The position numbers and the translations under genes were made by a program. Positions 23,143 through 33,063 of a stretch of 64,000 bases of DNA are shown here, in pieces. Position 1 is the stretch's first letter. Each line of letters opens with the position of its first letter. Source of the DNA: DASCOT01 sp965197275 (lineage in GTDB: Bacteria; Acidobacteriota; UBA890; WLXD01); contig CBDAMQ010000032.1 of the NCBI GenBank assembly GCA_965197275.1, forward strand, positions 310,001 through 374,000, in the 5' to 3' direction. Below the pieces are notes generated by a model. It was given only the letters and a program-made list of their open reading frames with translations, did not search any database and had not been told where the DNA came from.

Positions 23143-24404
23143 TGGCGCCGCCGCCCGACGATCACCAGGCTGCGGCTCGTCGCGCCCGCCGGCGCGCTGC
23201 GCTCCGCCTCGTTGCGCTGATCGCCGCGATCGTCCTCGGCGTGGGCTGGTGGCTCGCCTCGGCCTTCGCGGCGGGTTCGGAGGTCTCCTGGGCAGTGGCA
23301 CGCATTGATGATCTGGTGATTGGTGTAGACGTCGAGGGGACGCTCGCATCCCGCGACTCGACCCAGCTCACACCTCCACAGGTGCAGGGGGTTTACGACT
23401 TCACGATTCGCTTCATGGCGCCCGAGGGATCCGAGGCCGAGCTCGGCGTCCCGGTATTGGGGTTCGACACATCGACGCTCGACCAGCGTCTCCTGCAGCT
23501 TCAAGCCGAGGCGGAGGAGGCCGGCAAGAATATCGAGAAGCTCGATGGCGACACCAAGCAACAACTCATGACGCTCGAGCTGCAGCACGCCGAGGCCGAG
23601 GCCACCCTCAGCAAGGCGCGGTTGAAGAACGATGTGCCCGATGATCTACGTTCAGCGAACCAGGCCGAGATCGATCGGCTCGACGTCGAGGTTGCCGAGG
23701 TTCAGGTGGAGAGCCTCCAGGGGCAGCTCGCCGCCGCCACGACGGCCGCCGCGGCGCAGCGGCAGGCGCTCGAGGCTCAGCGAGATCGGGCCGTCCGGCT
23801 CGTATCGGAGACCCAGGCAGCGATTGAGAGCCTGACGGTCAGGTCACCGCGCGCTGGCACGGTCATCTATTCAACCAACTGGCGCGGCGAGAAGAAGAAA
23901 GTGGGCGACTCGACCTGGCGGCACGAGCGCGTCATCGAGGTGCCGAACCTCGACCTGATGATGGCTCGCGGTGAGCTGGATGAAGCCGACGCCGGCCGCG
24001 TGCAGCAGGGGCAGTCGGTAACGCTGCGACTGGACGCCCATCCCGACCTGCAGTACGACGCCCGCATCGAGTCGATCGCCATGACGGTGCAGCGCAAGCG
24101 AGCGTCGCGTAACCCCCTGAAGGTCGTTCGTCTCGACCTGGCGCTCGACGAGACCGATACCGAGCGTATGCGCCCCGGCATGCGCTTCCGTGGCACCGTC
24201 GAGGCCGAGCGCATGGTCGACGTGTTGGTGATTCCGGCGCACGCCGTGTTTCCCTCTGACGACGGCCCGGTCGTTTACCGTCAGACCATGCTCGGACACG
24301 AGCGCGTTCGCGTCGAGCTCGGTGCCCGCAACGCGTTCGCAGTGCAGGTAATGAACGGTGTCGAAGCCGGCGACCAGGTGGCCGAGAGCCGGCCGGAAGC
24401 ATGA
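23142..24404 (+). CDS. HlyD-family periplasmic adaptor (second)
   Basis: A 420-residue adaptor whose ATG 23142 overlaps the previous stop. One N-terminal membrane helix (about residues 22-45, LRLVALIAAIVLGVGWWLA) anchors it to the inner membrane. A lipoyl half, a coiled coil of about 130 residues rich in Glu and Gln (LQAEAEEAGKNIEKLDGD onward) and the second lipoyl half (IESLTVRSPRAGTVIYST) follow. It differs from its neighbours throughout, so these are not recent duplicates. Three adaptors beside one permease is unusual. They may form a hetero-hexameric conduit or serve alternative complexes; both are inference. Confidence 0.82.
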   Translation: MAPPPDDHQAAARRARRRAALRLVALIAAIVLGVGWWLASAFAAGSEVSWAVARIDDLVIGVDVEGTLASRDSTQLTPPQVQGVYDFTIRFMAPEGSEAELGVPVLGFDTSTLDQRLLQLQAEAEEAGKNIEKLDGDTKQQLMTLELQHAEAEATLSKARLKNDVPDDLRSANQAEIDRLDVEVAEVQVESLQGQLAAATTAAAAQRQALEAQRDRAVRLVSETQAAIESLTVRSPRAGTVIYSTNWRGEKKKVGDSTWRHERVIEVPNLDLMMARGELDEADAGRVQQGQSVTLRLDAHPDLQYDARIESIAMTVQRKRASRNPLKVVRLDLALDETDTERMRPGMRFRGTVEAERMVDVLVIPAHAVFPSDDGPVVYRQTMLGHERVRVELGARNAFAVQVMNGVEAGDQVAESRPEA

Positions 24405-25687
24405 ACCAGCGCGCCCGCTGGATCGCCGTCACCGCCATGCTGGTGATCACCGCCGGCGGCGTGCTGACGTTTGCCCGTTCGTGGAGCGAGCCCGCCGCGA
24501 TGGCAACCTATCGTGTCGAGCGCAGCCGCTTCGTGCACCGTATCGATACCGAAGGGGTCCTGGTCGCCGAAACAGCGACTGCGCTTACCGTGCCGACGGC
24601 GACCCGAGAGCCCATGAAGATCGCCTGGATCGCGCGCGATGGGTCCCGCGTCGAGGCGAATGAGGTGGTGATTCGCTTCGACCCGACGGATATGGAGAAG
24701 GAGCTCTTTGACGGCCAGTCGGAGCGCGACAAGGCCGCCAACCGGACGGAGCAGACAAGGATCCAACAGAGCACGCAACTGGAGAATCTCGGCCGCGACG
24801 CTTCCCTGGCATCGCTACAGCTGGAACATGCGCAGGACTTCCAGAGCACCGACGCCGAGATCTACTCGAGCAAGGAGATTCTCGAGTCTCAGATAGACGA
24901 GGCGCTGGCGACGACCCGCATGCAACACGCCGAGGAAGCGCAGGATATTCGCGCCGCGCTCGGCGAGGTGGAGCTGGACCTACTGGAGATCGAGCGTCGC
25001 AAGGCGGAGCTGACGATTCAGAAGGCAGAGGCCGGGCTCAGCGAGCTCGAGGTGCGGGCGCCGCACGCCGGAATCTTCGTGTTGCAGCGCAACTGGATGG
25101 GCGATGTGATGTCGATCGGTCAGACGGCCTTTCCCGGTCAGCCGATTGCCGAGATCCCGCAGCTGGAGGTGATGAAGGCTCAGGTCTTCGTGCTGGAAGC
25201 AGACGCCGGCGGCGTGGAAGTAGGGACATCGGCGACCGTGGTGCTCGATTCGCACCCAGGCGAGACCGTACAAGCCTCCGTGCGCGTGGTGGCCGCGGTC
25301 GCCAAGCGACGCACGCGATGGTCGCCGGTGCAGTACTTCGATGTCGACCTCGAGCTGACGCGTACGGACCCGTCGAAGATGAAACCCGGCCAGCGCGTAC
25401 GTGCGACGCTGCTGTTGCACGATCTGGACGACGTTATTGCCGTGCCGCGTGAGGCTATCTTCCAGGATGACGATGGCAATCCGTTCGTCTATCGGCGCTC
25501 CGGCAACGGCTACGACGTGGCGCCTGTGCAGCTGGGCTCGGCGGCGTTGGGGCGTGTGGTGGTGGACTCGGGGATCGAGGCGGGCGCGGTCGTAGCGCTC
25601 GAGGACCCGTCGCGGGCGGCAGTGGTACGGAACGGGGCGGCGGAAGCCGGCGCTCCAGGGCTCCTCGGTGGCGGCACGGTGCCTTGA
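24401..25687 (+). CDS. HlyD-family periplasmic adaptor (third)
   Basis: A 428-residue adaptor starting at ATG 24401 (ATGA overlap). An N-terminal helix (about residues 7-25) precedes VERSRFVHRIDTEGVLVAET, a lipoyl half, a long helical hairpin and the second lipoyl half (LSELEVRAPHAGIFVLQR), then the beta-barrel with KPGQRVRATLLLHD. The order is that of MacA/HlyD proteins. The C-terminal tail has a flexible Gly/Ala-rich region. It overlaps the permease start (TTG 25684), so the four genes are translationally coupled. Confidence 0.83.
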   Translation: MNQRARWIAVTAMLVITAGGVLTFARSWSEPAAMATYRVERSRFVHRIDTEGVLVAETATALTVPTATREPMKIAWIARDGSRVEANEVVIRFDPTDMEKELFDGQSERDKAANRTEQTRIQQSTQLENLGRDASLASLQLEHAQDFQSTDAEIYSSKEILESQIDEALATTRMQHAEEAQDIRAALGEVELDLLEIERRKAELTIQKAEAGLSELEVRAPHAGIFVLQRNWMGDVMSIGQTAFPGQPIAEIPQLEVMKAQVFVLEADAGGVEVGTSATVVLDSHPGETVQASVRVVAAVAKRRTRWSPVQYFDVDLELTRTDPSKMKPGQRVRATLLLHDLDDVIAVPREAIFQDDDGNPFVYRRSGNGYDVAPVQLGSAALGRVVVDSGIEAGAVVALEDPSRAAVVRNGAAEAGAPGLLGGGTVP

Positions 25688-26916
25688 GCGTTGCCGAGGC
25701 GCTGCTCAGCGCGCTCACCAACCTGGCGACCCACAAGCTCCGCTCGCTGCTGACGATGCTCGGCATGATCTTCGGCGTCGGTGCGGTGATTGCGATGCTG
25801 TCGATCGGCGCCGGCGCCGAGCTTCAGGCGATGGAGATCATCGACCGCATGGGTCTGCGGAACGTGCTCGTCCGCGACGTGGATCGCAGCGACGACGAGC
25901 TCAACGAGATCCGCCAGACGTCCCTCGGAGTTTCGCTGCGCGATGCCAGCGTCATCCGCGACAGCATCCCGGGCGTTGATCTGGCGGTGCCGCGTGTGGA
26001 GGTCGATGCCTACAAGATCATGGCGGTCGAATCGCGCACCGAGGGGAGTGTGATAGGCGTTTCGTATCGGCAGGCGGAGCTGTCCGGGCTGCGCGTAAGC
26101 GAAGGGCGGTTTCTGGATCGTCTCGACGAGGAACGCCACGCGCAGGTCGCGGTGATCGGCGCCGGTATCCGACGCGACCTGTACGGCGTACAGACGGCGC
26201 TCGGTAATCAGCTAAAGATCAACGACGTGTGGTTCGAGGTAATCGGGATACTAGAAGAGGTCGCCGGTGCCGGATCCTTCGAAGGGGTGGATATCGGCAC
26301 CACGGCATCAGAAATCTACGTTCCGGTGACCACCGCTATCCGCAAATTTGATCGCGAGCCCCTCAGCGCGCCGGTCGACGAGATCGTCGTGCGCCTCGGC
26401 GACGCGGTATCGCCACAGGCGAGCGCTATCGCCATCCGTCGACTGCTCGAGCGTATCCACGGTGGCGAGGACGACTTCGAGCTCGTAATCCCGGAAGCAC
26501 TGCTGGATCAGAGCCAGCAGACCCAGCGCCTGTTCAACATCGTCATGGGCTGTATCGCCGGCATCTCGCTGCTCGTTGGCGGTATCGGCATTACCAACAT
26601 CATGCTGGCCACGGTGCTCGAGCGCACGCGTGAGATCGGCATTCGGCGCGCTGTCGGCGCACGCCGCCAGGAGATTCGCGCGCAGTTCATGATCGAGGCG
26701 TTCGCTATCAGCGTTCTAGGTGGTGCTGCGGGCGTGGCCATGGGCATCATCATCGCCAAAGTGGTGGCGGCATCCGCCGGCTGGGAGACGGTCGTCACCG
26801 CGTCGTCGATCGTTTTGTCGACCAGCGTTTCGATGGCCGCCGGGCTGGTGTCCGGGATCTATCCCGCTACCAGAGCGGCACAGCTCGACCCCATCGAGGC
26901 GTTGCGCTACGAGTGA
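25684..26916 (+). CDS. MacB/FtsX-type ABC transporter permease
   Basis: A 410-residue MacB-type permease with an assumed TTG start at 25684. LATHKLRSLLTMLGMIFGVGAVIAMLS is the first transmembrane helix (residues 14-40), followed by the large MacB periplasmic core and three C-terminal helices: FNIVMGCIAGISLLVGGIGI, then MLATVLERTREIGIRRAVGA and the IYPATRAAQLDPIEALRYE end. The family works with a separate or fused ABC ATPase (MacB or LolD). None is present in this operon: the next genes are an esterase-like protein and a BNR propeller. The ATPase must be supplied elsewhere, or the system is partial. Confidence 0.9.
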   Translation: MSVAEALLSALTNLATHKLRSLLTMLGMIFGVGAVIAMLSIGAGAELQAMEIIDRMGLRNVLVRDVDRSDDELNEIRQTSLGVSLRDASVIRDSIPGVDLAVPRVEVDAYKIMAVESRTEGSVIGVSYRQAELSGLRVSEGRFLDRLDEERHAQVAVIGAGIRRDLYGVQTALGNQLKINDVWFEVIGILEEVAGAGSFEGVDIGTTASEIYVPVTTAIRKFDREPLSAPVDEIVVRLGDAVSPQASAIAIRRLLERIHGGEDDFELVIPEALLDQSQQTQRLFNIVMGCIAGISLLVGGIGITNIMLATVLERTREIGIRRAVGARRQEIRAQFMIEAFAISVLGGAAGVAMGIIIAKVVAASAGWETVVTASSIVLSTSVSMAAGLVSGIYPATRAAQLDPIEALRYE

Positions 26917-27033
26917 TGTGAAGGGGCGGGTCGCAGCGGAGGCGGAGCGGTGACTCCGGTCGCGGCGGACGGGATATCGCGTGCTACGCCGCCGTGCGAA
27001 ACTCCGCCGAGCGATTTCTGCCCGAGGCTCGGT

Positions 27034-27867
27034 ATGAAAGCAGCACCTGCCAGACTGACGTTCGCGCTGGCGTTGCTTCTCGCCGTGTCCTCTCCGAGCC
27101 TTGCCGCGAGACCTGTCGTGCTCCAGCGTGCCGCGATTCAAGAGCTAGATCTGGTGCTCGCCGACGGCACCGAGCTCCACTACGCCGTCGCCGTGCCGGC
27201 GGACGTTGGAGCGCAGGAGTCCCTGCCGCTGGTTGTGGGGCTCCACTACGGCTGGCGGGGGGAGCAGCCGAAGCGGCTCGGACGCGACTTCATGCGTATC
27301 TTGGTAGAGCCCGGGCTGAGCTCGACGCGGGCGATTCTCGTCGCCCCGAACTGTCCCGAGGGGTCGTGGAATCACCCGCGCAGCGAAGCCGCTGTGCTGG
27401 ATCTGATCGACACCCTGCTGCGCGACTATCCCATCGATGCCGACCGCATCCTGGTGACGGGATTCAGTCTGGGCGGCATGGGCACCTGGTTCTTCGCTGC
27501 CAACCATCCCGACGTGTTCGATGCCGCGATCGCAATCGCCTCTGTGCCGGTGGTGGATCATGAGGGCAGATCACGCACCGACCCGGACGCGTTCGCCGCC
27601 TCGGTGGCAGAAGGGTCGGCGCCGTGGCTCGGTGGCCTGATGCGTGTGCCGCTGTTCGTCGTCAACAGTCGCGACGACGAGCTGATCCCGTTCGCGCGAG
27701 CCGCGGCCGCCGTCTCGTCGCTGGCCGATCGCGGCGCCCCCGTCCGGTTCCTTCCGCTGGAAGGTATCGGACACTACCAGTCGGCCGGCTACGTGCCGGC
27801 TTTGCAGCAGGGCGTGAGCTGGGTGCTGCAGCAATGGAACGCTGCACGCCCACCAGATCCCCGCTAG
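27034..27867 (+). CDS. Secreted alpha/beta hydrolase (esterase/phospholipase-like)
   Basis: A 277-residue secreted hydrolase. ATG 27034 gives a clean signal peptide (LTFALALLLAVSSPSLAA). The fold has the nucleophile elbow ILVTGFSLGGMGTWFFA (Ser about residue 151), an acid candidate VNSRDDELIPF and catalytic His GIGHYQSAGY. The pattern resembles the prolyl oligopeptidase/PHB-depolymerase-like esterases often annotated as phospholipase/carboxylesterase. Substrate is unknown. It sits between the adaptor-permease operon and a BNR propeller in the same direction, with short gaps, possibly an extended operon. Confidence 0.8.
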   Translation: MKAAPARLTFALALLLAVSSPSLAARPVVLQRAAIQELDLVLADGTELHYAVAVPADVGAQESLPLVVGLHYGWRGEQPKRLGRDFMRILVEPGLSSTRAILVAPNCPEGSWNHPRSEAAVLDLIDTLLRDYPIDADRILVTGFSLGGMGTWFFAANHPDVFDAAIAIASVPVVDHEGRSRTDPDAFAASVAEGSAPWLGGLMRVPLFVVNSRDDELIPFARAAAAVSSLADRGAPVRFLPLEGIGHYQSAGYVPALQQGVSWVLQQWNAARPPDPR

Positions 27868-27908
27868 CCAGTACTTCTGATCGGGACCACCAATTCGGAG
27901 AAATCGCC

Positions 27909-30593
27909 GTGATCATCGCTTCCCGCCATCGTCTCTCGCTCGTCGCCCTGGCAGTGTCGTTGGCAATTGTTCCGTCGGCTGTCGGACAGCAGGCGACGGG
28001 CCCCACGCCGCCGGAAGCGCGGTTCGCTGCCCATGACGAGCATGTCCGGATGGCCGAAGCATCGCCGTTCAAGAACCTGCGCTGGCAGTTTCTCGGGCCC
28101 ACCAACGTCAGCGGCCGCATGACCGACGTGGCGGTGGTAACCCCGCGCGGTCAGAGCTACACGATGTTCGTCGCCGGTGCCTCGGGTGGTGTATGGCGAA
28201 GTCGCAACGAGGGGGTGTCGTGGGAGCCGGTGTTCGAGAACGGCGTGTCAACGTCGATCGGCGACGTCACGATCGCGCCGTCCGACCAGAACACTGTTTG
28301 GATCGGAACCGGCGAGGCGAACATCTTCCGTAGCTCGATGGCGGGTGCGGGAGTCTACAAGTCCACTGATAGTGGCGACACCTGGGAGCACATGGGCCTG
28401 GCGGCCACCCATACGGTTCCGCGCATCGTCGTACATCCGACCGATCCGGATATCGTCTATGTCGCGGCGTCTGGTCGCGAGTGGACTGATAGCCCCGACC
28501 GCGGCGTCTACAAAACCACCGACGGCGGCCAGACCTGGGAGCTGGTGTTGTTCATCAACGATCACACCGGCGCCATCGATCTGGTGGCGGATCCGGCCGA
28601 TCCCGACACGTTGTACGCCTCCACGTGGGATCGGGTGCGCAAGAAATGGAACGACCCGCGCAACACCGCCGACACCGACGGGTCGGGGGTGTGGAAGAGC
28701 ACCGACGCCGGGGTCAACTGGCGACAGATCAACGAGGGGCTGCCCGCTGCTGCAAACCGCGGCCGCATCGGCATCGACGTCGCGGCGTCGAACCCCGACG
28801 TGGTGTACGCCTTCGTAGACAACTACGAGGTGGCCCGCATGCCAGATGAGGACGAGACCGACGCCTACGGCCGCCCGCGCGCGCCGGTGATCCGTGGCGC
28901 CACCGTCTTCCGCTCCGATGACGGCGGCGAGAGCTGGCGGCAGACCTCCGAGCACAACGACTATATGCAGGGGCTCGGCGGCACCTACGGATGGGTGTTC
29001 GGCCAAATCCGCGTCGATCCGACCAACGAGGACCGCATCTACGTCATGGGCCTGCGGTTGAACGTGTCGGACGACGCCGGGCGTAACTTCCGTCGTCTCG
29101 ACGGCATGCACGGCGACCACCACGGCTTGTGGATCGATCCGGACAATCCGGACTACCTCGTGAACGTCAACGACGGCGGCTTGGCGATCTCCTACGACGC
29201 CGGTGAGAACTGGCGCACGTTCGAGGACAACATGCCGCTAGTGCAGTTCTTCAATGTCGGCCACGACATGGACGAACCCTTCCGGGTGTACGGCTCGATC
29301 CAGGATCACGGCTCGCGCCGCGCCACCGTCGACCTCAGTCGGGGGCGCAACAACATTCCGGCGGTCGAGTTCGAGAATGCTCCTGGCGGCGAGGGGTCAA
29401 CCCACGTCGTCGATCCCACCGACCCCGACGTGGTCTACGCCGCCGGCTTCTACGGCAGCATCTTTCGCGCCGACATCGCATCCGGCGATCGCCAGCAGCT
29501 GGTGCCAGAGCCGGAAGAAGGCGAGCCGCCGCTGCGTGGACAGTGGATCGCACCGTTCATCATCTCGCCGCACAACCCGCGAGTGATCTACCACGGGATG
29601 AACTTCCTGTACCGCTCGATGAACCGGGGCGACTCCTGGGAGCGCATTAGCGACGACCTGACCTACAACGAGGTCGACAAGATCGGCGATATTCCGTATC
29701 AGACGATTTATTCGATTTCGGAGTCGCCGTTGCAGTTCGGATTGCTGTACGTCGGTACTGATGACGGACGCGTCTGGACCTCCGAGGCGGGGTCGGGCTG
29801 GGCAGAGATCACCGGTGAGCTACCGCGCGGCAAGGTCATTGCCGAGATCGTCGCGTCCGCGTACGACGTCAACGGTCTCTTCATGACGCAGAACGGCAAG
29901 CGTGACGACGACTTCGCAGCCTATCTGTGGAAGTCGACCGACCGCGGCACTACCTGGCAAGACCTTGCCGAAGGCATTCCCGGCGGTCCGATCAACGTCA
30001 TCAAAGAGGACCCGAGCGTCGAGGGCGTCTTGTACGTTGGTACCGACACCGGGGCATATGTGAGCCTCGACGGCGGCGGCGGCTGGCACGCGCTGCCGGG
30101 CGGCATTCCGCACACGTTCGTGCAGGACATGATCGTACATCCGCGCGACGACCTGCTCGTGGTCGCCACCCACGGGCGCGGCATGTGGGCGCTCGATCTG
30201 CGCCCCATACAGCAACTCACGGCCGAGGTACGGGAGCAGCCGTTACACCTGTTTGACGTCGAATCCGTGACCCTGCCGCGACGTGGATTCGGATTCGGAG
30301 GCGGTGGCGGCCGGCCGCGCGTGGCGGTGCACTATTGGCTCTCAACTCCGAGCGAGGTCGAGATCACCGTGCGCGACTCTGAGGGCGAAGTCATACGGAC
30401 GCTGGAGGGTACCGGCGACGCCGGGCTCAATATGGTGACGTGGGACCTGTCGGTTGACGAGACCGAAGACAACAGGCCACGGTTCGGGCCGCCGATCGCC
30501 CGTTCCGGTGGCTACACGGTCGTCGTTAGCACTGCATCCGGAACCGCCGTGGGGACCGTCACGGTCAGAGGTAGCGGTGATAGGCGTCCCTAG
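27909..30593 (+). CDS. Sortilin-like BNR/VPS10 propeller protein (copy 1)
   Basis: An 894-residue secreted protein from GTG 27909, where an export signal (RLSLVALAVSLAIVPSAVG) begins. It is composed of BNR/Asp-box repeats typical of sialidase-like or VPS10/sortilin-type beta-propellers, for example KSTDSGDTWEHMG, KTTDGGQTWELV, STDAGVNWRQIN and RSDDGGESWRQTS, each followed by a strand ending in a V-Y-A/V pattern. Two propellers are likely. The last 100 residues are a beta-sandwich-like tail ending in a Thr/Val strand. Such proteins are common in Acidobacteriota and are often annotated as glycosyl hydrolases without evidence. A paralogue is at 53263-56343. Confidence 0.82.
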   Translation: MIIASRHRLSLVALAVSLAIVPSAVGQQATGPTPPEARFAAHDEHVRMAEASPFKNLRWQFLGPTNVSGRMTDVAVVTPRGQSYTMFVAGASGGVWRSRNEGVSWEPVFENGVSTSIGDVTIAPSDQNTVWIGTGEANIFRSSMAGAGVYKSTDSGDTWEHMGLAATHTVPRIVVHPTDPDIVYVAASGREWTDSPDRGVYKTTDGGQTWELVLFINDHTGAIDLVADPADPDTLYASTWDRVRKKWNDPRNTADTDGSGVWKSTDAGVNWRQINEGLPAAANRGRIGIDVAASNPDVVYAFVDNYEVARMPDEDETDAYGRPRAPVIRGATVFRSDDGGESWRQTSEHNDYMQGLGGTYGWVFGQIRVDPTNEDRIYVMGLRLNVSDDAGRNFRRLDGMHGDHHGLWIDPDNPDYLVNVNDGGLAISYDAGENWRTFEDNMPLVQFFNVGHDMDEPFRVYGSIQDHGSRRATVDLSRGRNNIPAVEFENAPGGEGSTHVVDPTDPDVVYAAGFYGSIFRADIASGDRQQLVPEPEEGEPPLRGQWIAPFIISPHNPRVIYHGMNFLYRSMNRGDSWERISDDLTYNEVDKIGDIPYQTIYSISESPLQFGLLYVGTDDGRVWTSEAGSGWAEITGELPRGKVIAEIVASAYDVNGLFMTQNGKRDDDFAAYLWKSTDRGTTWQDLAEGIPGGPINVIKEDPSVEGVLYVGTDTGAYVSLDGGGGWHALPGGIPHTFVQDMIVHPRDDLLVVATHGRGMWALDLRPIQQLTAEVREQPLHLFDVESVTLPRRGFGFGGGGGRPRVAVHYWLSTPSEVEITVRDSEGEVIRTLEGTGDAGLNMVTWDLSVDETEDNRPRFGPPIARSGGYTVVVSTASGTAVGTVTVRGSGDRRP

Positions 30594-32256
30594 GCTGGTT
30601 GGCATCGCGCTCGTTGCAACCCTGGTCGCGGGGTGCGTGGGGCTGATTCTGGAGGACAGCGAGCGGCTCGAGATTCTGCTCGAGGACTACCTCGAGCTGC
30701 GAGACTCAGACCCCCTGACGCCGCGCGATCCGCGTGCCGCCGGCTTCGTTGCCCGCATTGCCTCGCAGCGTATGGTGCTGGAACGATTGCGCGCCATCGA
30801 CGTTGCCGCGCTGTCGCGCCCGCAGCGCATCGATCGCACCTACGCGATCGGAGCGTTGGAAGCGGAGATCTACGACGCCGAAGCGCGGCGGGCCTGGGAA
30901 ACCGATCCCACGATCTACGTCCCGGCGGGCTCGATCGCACGGCGGCTCGACGCTGCCGAGTCCGATCCGGAGGCACTCCACGGCGGCCTGGAGGGTCTCA
31001 TTCTGCTGTTGGATGCCGTTCCGGCGGCCGTGGAAGCCGCGCGCGTCAACCTTCGACGGCCACCACGCAGGTTCACGGAGGCGGCGCTCTTTGAGGTTTC
31101 GGCCACAGTCACCGCGCTCCGTGAGCGCGGTGCTGGAGTCGCGGCGCTGGACGGCTCAGGCGCGCTGACGCCCGCGTTGCAGAGCGCGATCGATGCGCTG
31201 GACACCTTCGAGACCTATCTGCGTGACGATGTGCTGCTGCGCTCCGACGGCAATTGGGCGATCGGCAAGGAGCACTACGACTTCCTCGTGCAGCGTCGAT
31301 GGCTACTCACTGACGACGCCGACGCGATCCTGGCGCGCGGCGAACGGGCGTTCGAGGAAACGGAAGCCCGCGCTCAGGAAGTCGCCGAGCGCATCACACC
31401 CGGCGCCCACTGGATCGATGTCTACGAAGCGATCAAGGACGACCATCCACCCTTCGACGCCATCAAGGAGGCCTATCAATCGCAGATGGACGCCGCCAGG
31501 GCGTTCGTTCGTGAGCAGCGCGTGGTCAGCTTGCCCGACGGCGAGCGTGTGATCACCGTGGACACCCCGCCGGCCATGCGTAGGTCTTCGCCGTTCGGAA
31601 CGTTCCAGACTGTACGATCGTATGGCGAGGATCTCGAAGGGCGGCTGGTGTTGACGCCGATCGATGCGAGGCTGCAGGCCGAACAGCGCCTCGAGCGTGC
31701 GCGCTCGCATCATCACGCCTGGACGCCGATCATCGCCGTCCACGAAGCCTATCCAGGCCATCACGTACACGCGTTGAAGGCGCGGGAGAACGGTCGGATT
31801 CTGCGGCGCGAGGTGGGTGAGCCCATAACGATCGAAGGCTGGGGGCTATTCACCGAGAAGCTCATGTTCGAGCTCGGGTTTCTGTCCGGTGACGATATCG
31901 AGCTCACCATCTTGCGGAACCGCTTGTGGCGCGCTGCGCGCGTCATCCTCGACGTCAGCCTGCACACCGGACGCATGGGCGTTCAGGAAGCGGTGAACTT
32001 CCTCGTGGATCGAGTGCGCTTCGAGCGCAGCGCCGCCGAACTCGAGGTGAGCATGTATCCGCGTCGCCCGACCTACGTACTCGGGTACCTGATCGGTATG
32101 CAGGAGATCGAACGGCTGCGCGACGACTGGGTGGCTGTCAACGGCCCGCCGAACCCGCCGTCGACGCTGTACGATGCGTTTCTCTCTGCCGGCGGTATAC
32201 CGCCGGCGCTGATTCGTGCCGAGCTGCTCGGCGAGGAGATACCGGAGCGCCAGTGA
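30577..32256 (+). CDS. DUF885 lipoprotein, putative zinc metallopeptidase
   Basis: A 559-residue DUF885 protein. GTG 30577 overlaps the end of the propeller gene and gives the lipoprotein signal VGIALVATLVAGC (Cys16). The family zinc motif HEAYPGHH is at about residue 389, with the downstream Glu ligand probably in IEGWGLFTEKL. The rest is mostly alpha-helical, as in DUF885 enzymes, which are thought to be exported metallopeptidases related in fold to carboxypeptidase Taq-type families. The N-terminal third has ERLEILLEDYLELRDSDP, commonly seen at DUF885 starts. Substrate unknown. Confidence 0.85.
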   Translation: MIGVPRLVGIALVATLVAGCVGLILEDSERLEILLEDYLELRDSDPLTPRDPRAAGFVARIASQRMVLERLRAIDVAALSRPQRIDRTYAIGALEAEIYDAEARRAWETDPTIYVPAGSIARRLDAAESDPEALHGGLEGLILLLDAVPAAVEAARVNLRRPPRRFTEAALFEVSATVTALRERGAGVAALDGSGALTPALQSAIDALDTFETYLRDDVLLRSDGNWAIGKEHYDFLVQRRWLLTDDADAILARGERAFEETEARAQEVAERITPGAHWIDVYEAIKDDHPPFDAIKEAYQSQMDAARAFVREQRVVSLPDGERVITVDTPPAMRRSSPFGTFQTVRSYGEDLEGRLVLTPIDARLQAEQRLERARSHHHAWTPIIAVHEAYPGHHVHALKARENGRILRREVGEPITIEGWGLFTEKLMFELGFLSGDDIELTILRNRLWRAARVILDVSLHTGRMGVQEAVNFLVDRVRFERSAAELEVSMYPRRPTYVLGYLIGMQEIERLRDDWVAVNGPPNPPSTLYDAFLSAGGIPPALIRAELLGEEIPERQ

Positions 32257-32305
32257 AACGCGGGTCGGAAGAGCGCATCCGCCGTCGTCGTCGCAGGTGT
32301 ATCGA

Positions 32306-33058
32306 ATGGTCGTGAAGCTGCCGGTTGGCGTCGATCTGGATGGCATGCGGGCCGTCGGGCACGCCGTTGCGCTCACCATCGAAGCGATGCGCCGCCAGCT
32401 GCGCGCCGGTATCACCACGCGTGAGCTCGACGATCTTGGGCGCGCCGAGCTGATCGCAGCCGGCTCCCGGTCCGCCCCAGAGCTGGTGTACGGGTTTCCG
32501 GCCGCCACCTGCATCAGCGTCAACGACGAGGCGGCGCACGGCATCCCCGGCGATCGTCAGGTGCTCGACGGCGATCTGGTCAACATCGACGTGTCAGCCG
32601 AGCTCGACGGCTACTACGCCGACTCCGGGGCTTCGTTTCCGGTAGGCACAGTCACTGCCGAGGCCCAGCAGCTGTGTGACGCAGCTCAGGAGGCGTTGCG
32701 TGCCGCGCTCAGCGGTGTGCGCCCTGGCAAGCTCGTCAACGGCGTCGGCCGCGCGGTCGAGAAAGTGGCCCGTCGGCGAGGCTTCCGGGTGATCCGCAAC
32801 CTGTGTGGACACGGGATCGGTCGCAGCCTGCACGAGGACCCTCGGACGCTGCTCAACTATTACGATCCGCGCGATCGGCGTCGGTTCAGCGACGGCCTCG
32901 TACTCACCGTCGAGCCCTTCCTGTCGACGTCGGCGGATCGAGCGCTCGAGAGCGACGACGGATGGACGTTGCGGACCGACGACGGCAGCCTGGCAGCGCA
33001 GTACGAGCACACGGTGGTGGTGACCCGTCATGGCGCCGAGCTGTTGACCGCGTTGTGA
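32306..33058 (+). CDS. map: Type I methionine aminopeptidase
   Basis: A 250-residue MetAP-I. ATG 32306 is chosen since the conserved N-terminus (GMRAVGHAVALTIEAMRRQL) follows. Metal ligands are in place: Asp in VNIDVSAELDGYYADSG (two), His in NLCGHGIGRSLHEDP, Glu in LTVEPFL and the last Glu in QYEHTVVVT. SVNDEAAHGIP supplies the catalytic His and substrate region. It removes the initiator Met from nascent proteins. Because its context is a run of exported enzymes and not rpsB or adk, it may be a second, non-essential copy. Genome-wide counting would tell. Confidence 0.88.
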   Translation: MVVKLPVGVDLDGMRAVGHAVALTIEAMRRQLRAGITTRELDDLGRAELIAAGSRSAPELVYGFPAATCISVNDEAAHGIPGDRQVLDGDLVNIDVSAELDGYYADSGASFPVGTVTAEAQQLCDAAQEALRAALSGVRPGKLVNGVGRAVEKVARRRGFRVIRNLCGHGIGRSLHEDPRTLLNYYDPRDRRRFSDGLVLTVEPFLSTSADRALESDDGWTLRTDDGSLAAQYEHTVVVTRHGAELLTAL

Positions 33059-33063
33059 GTCGC

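Noticed and set aside
27909..30593. Glycoside hydrolase by BNR repeats
   Set aside because: Asp-box repeats alone do not imply a catalytic site; no sialidase Arg triad could be placed.
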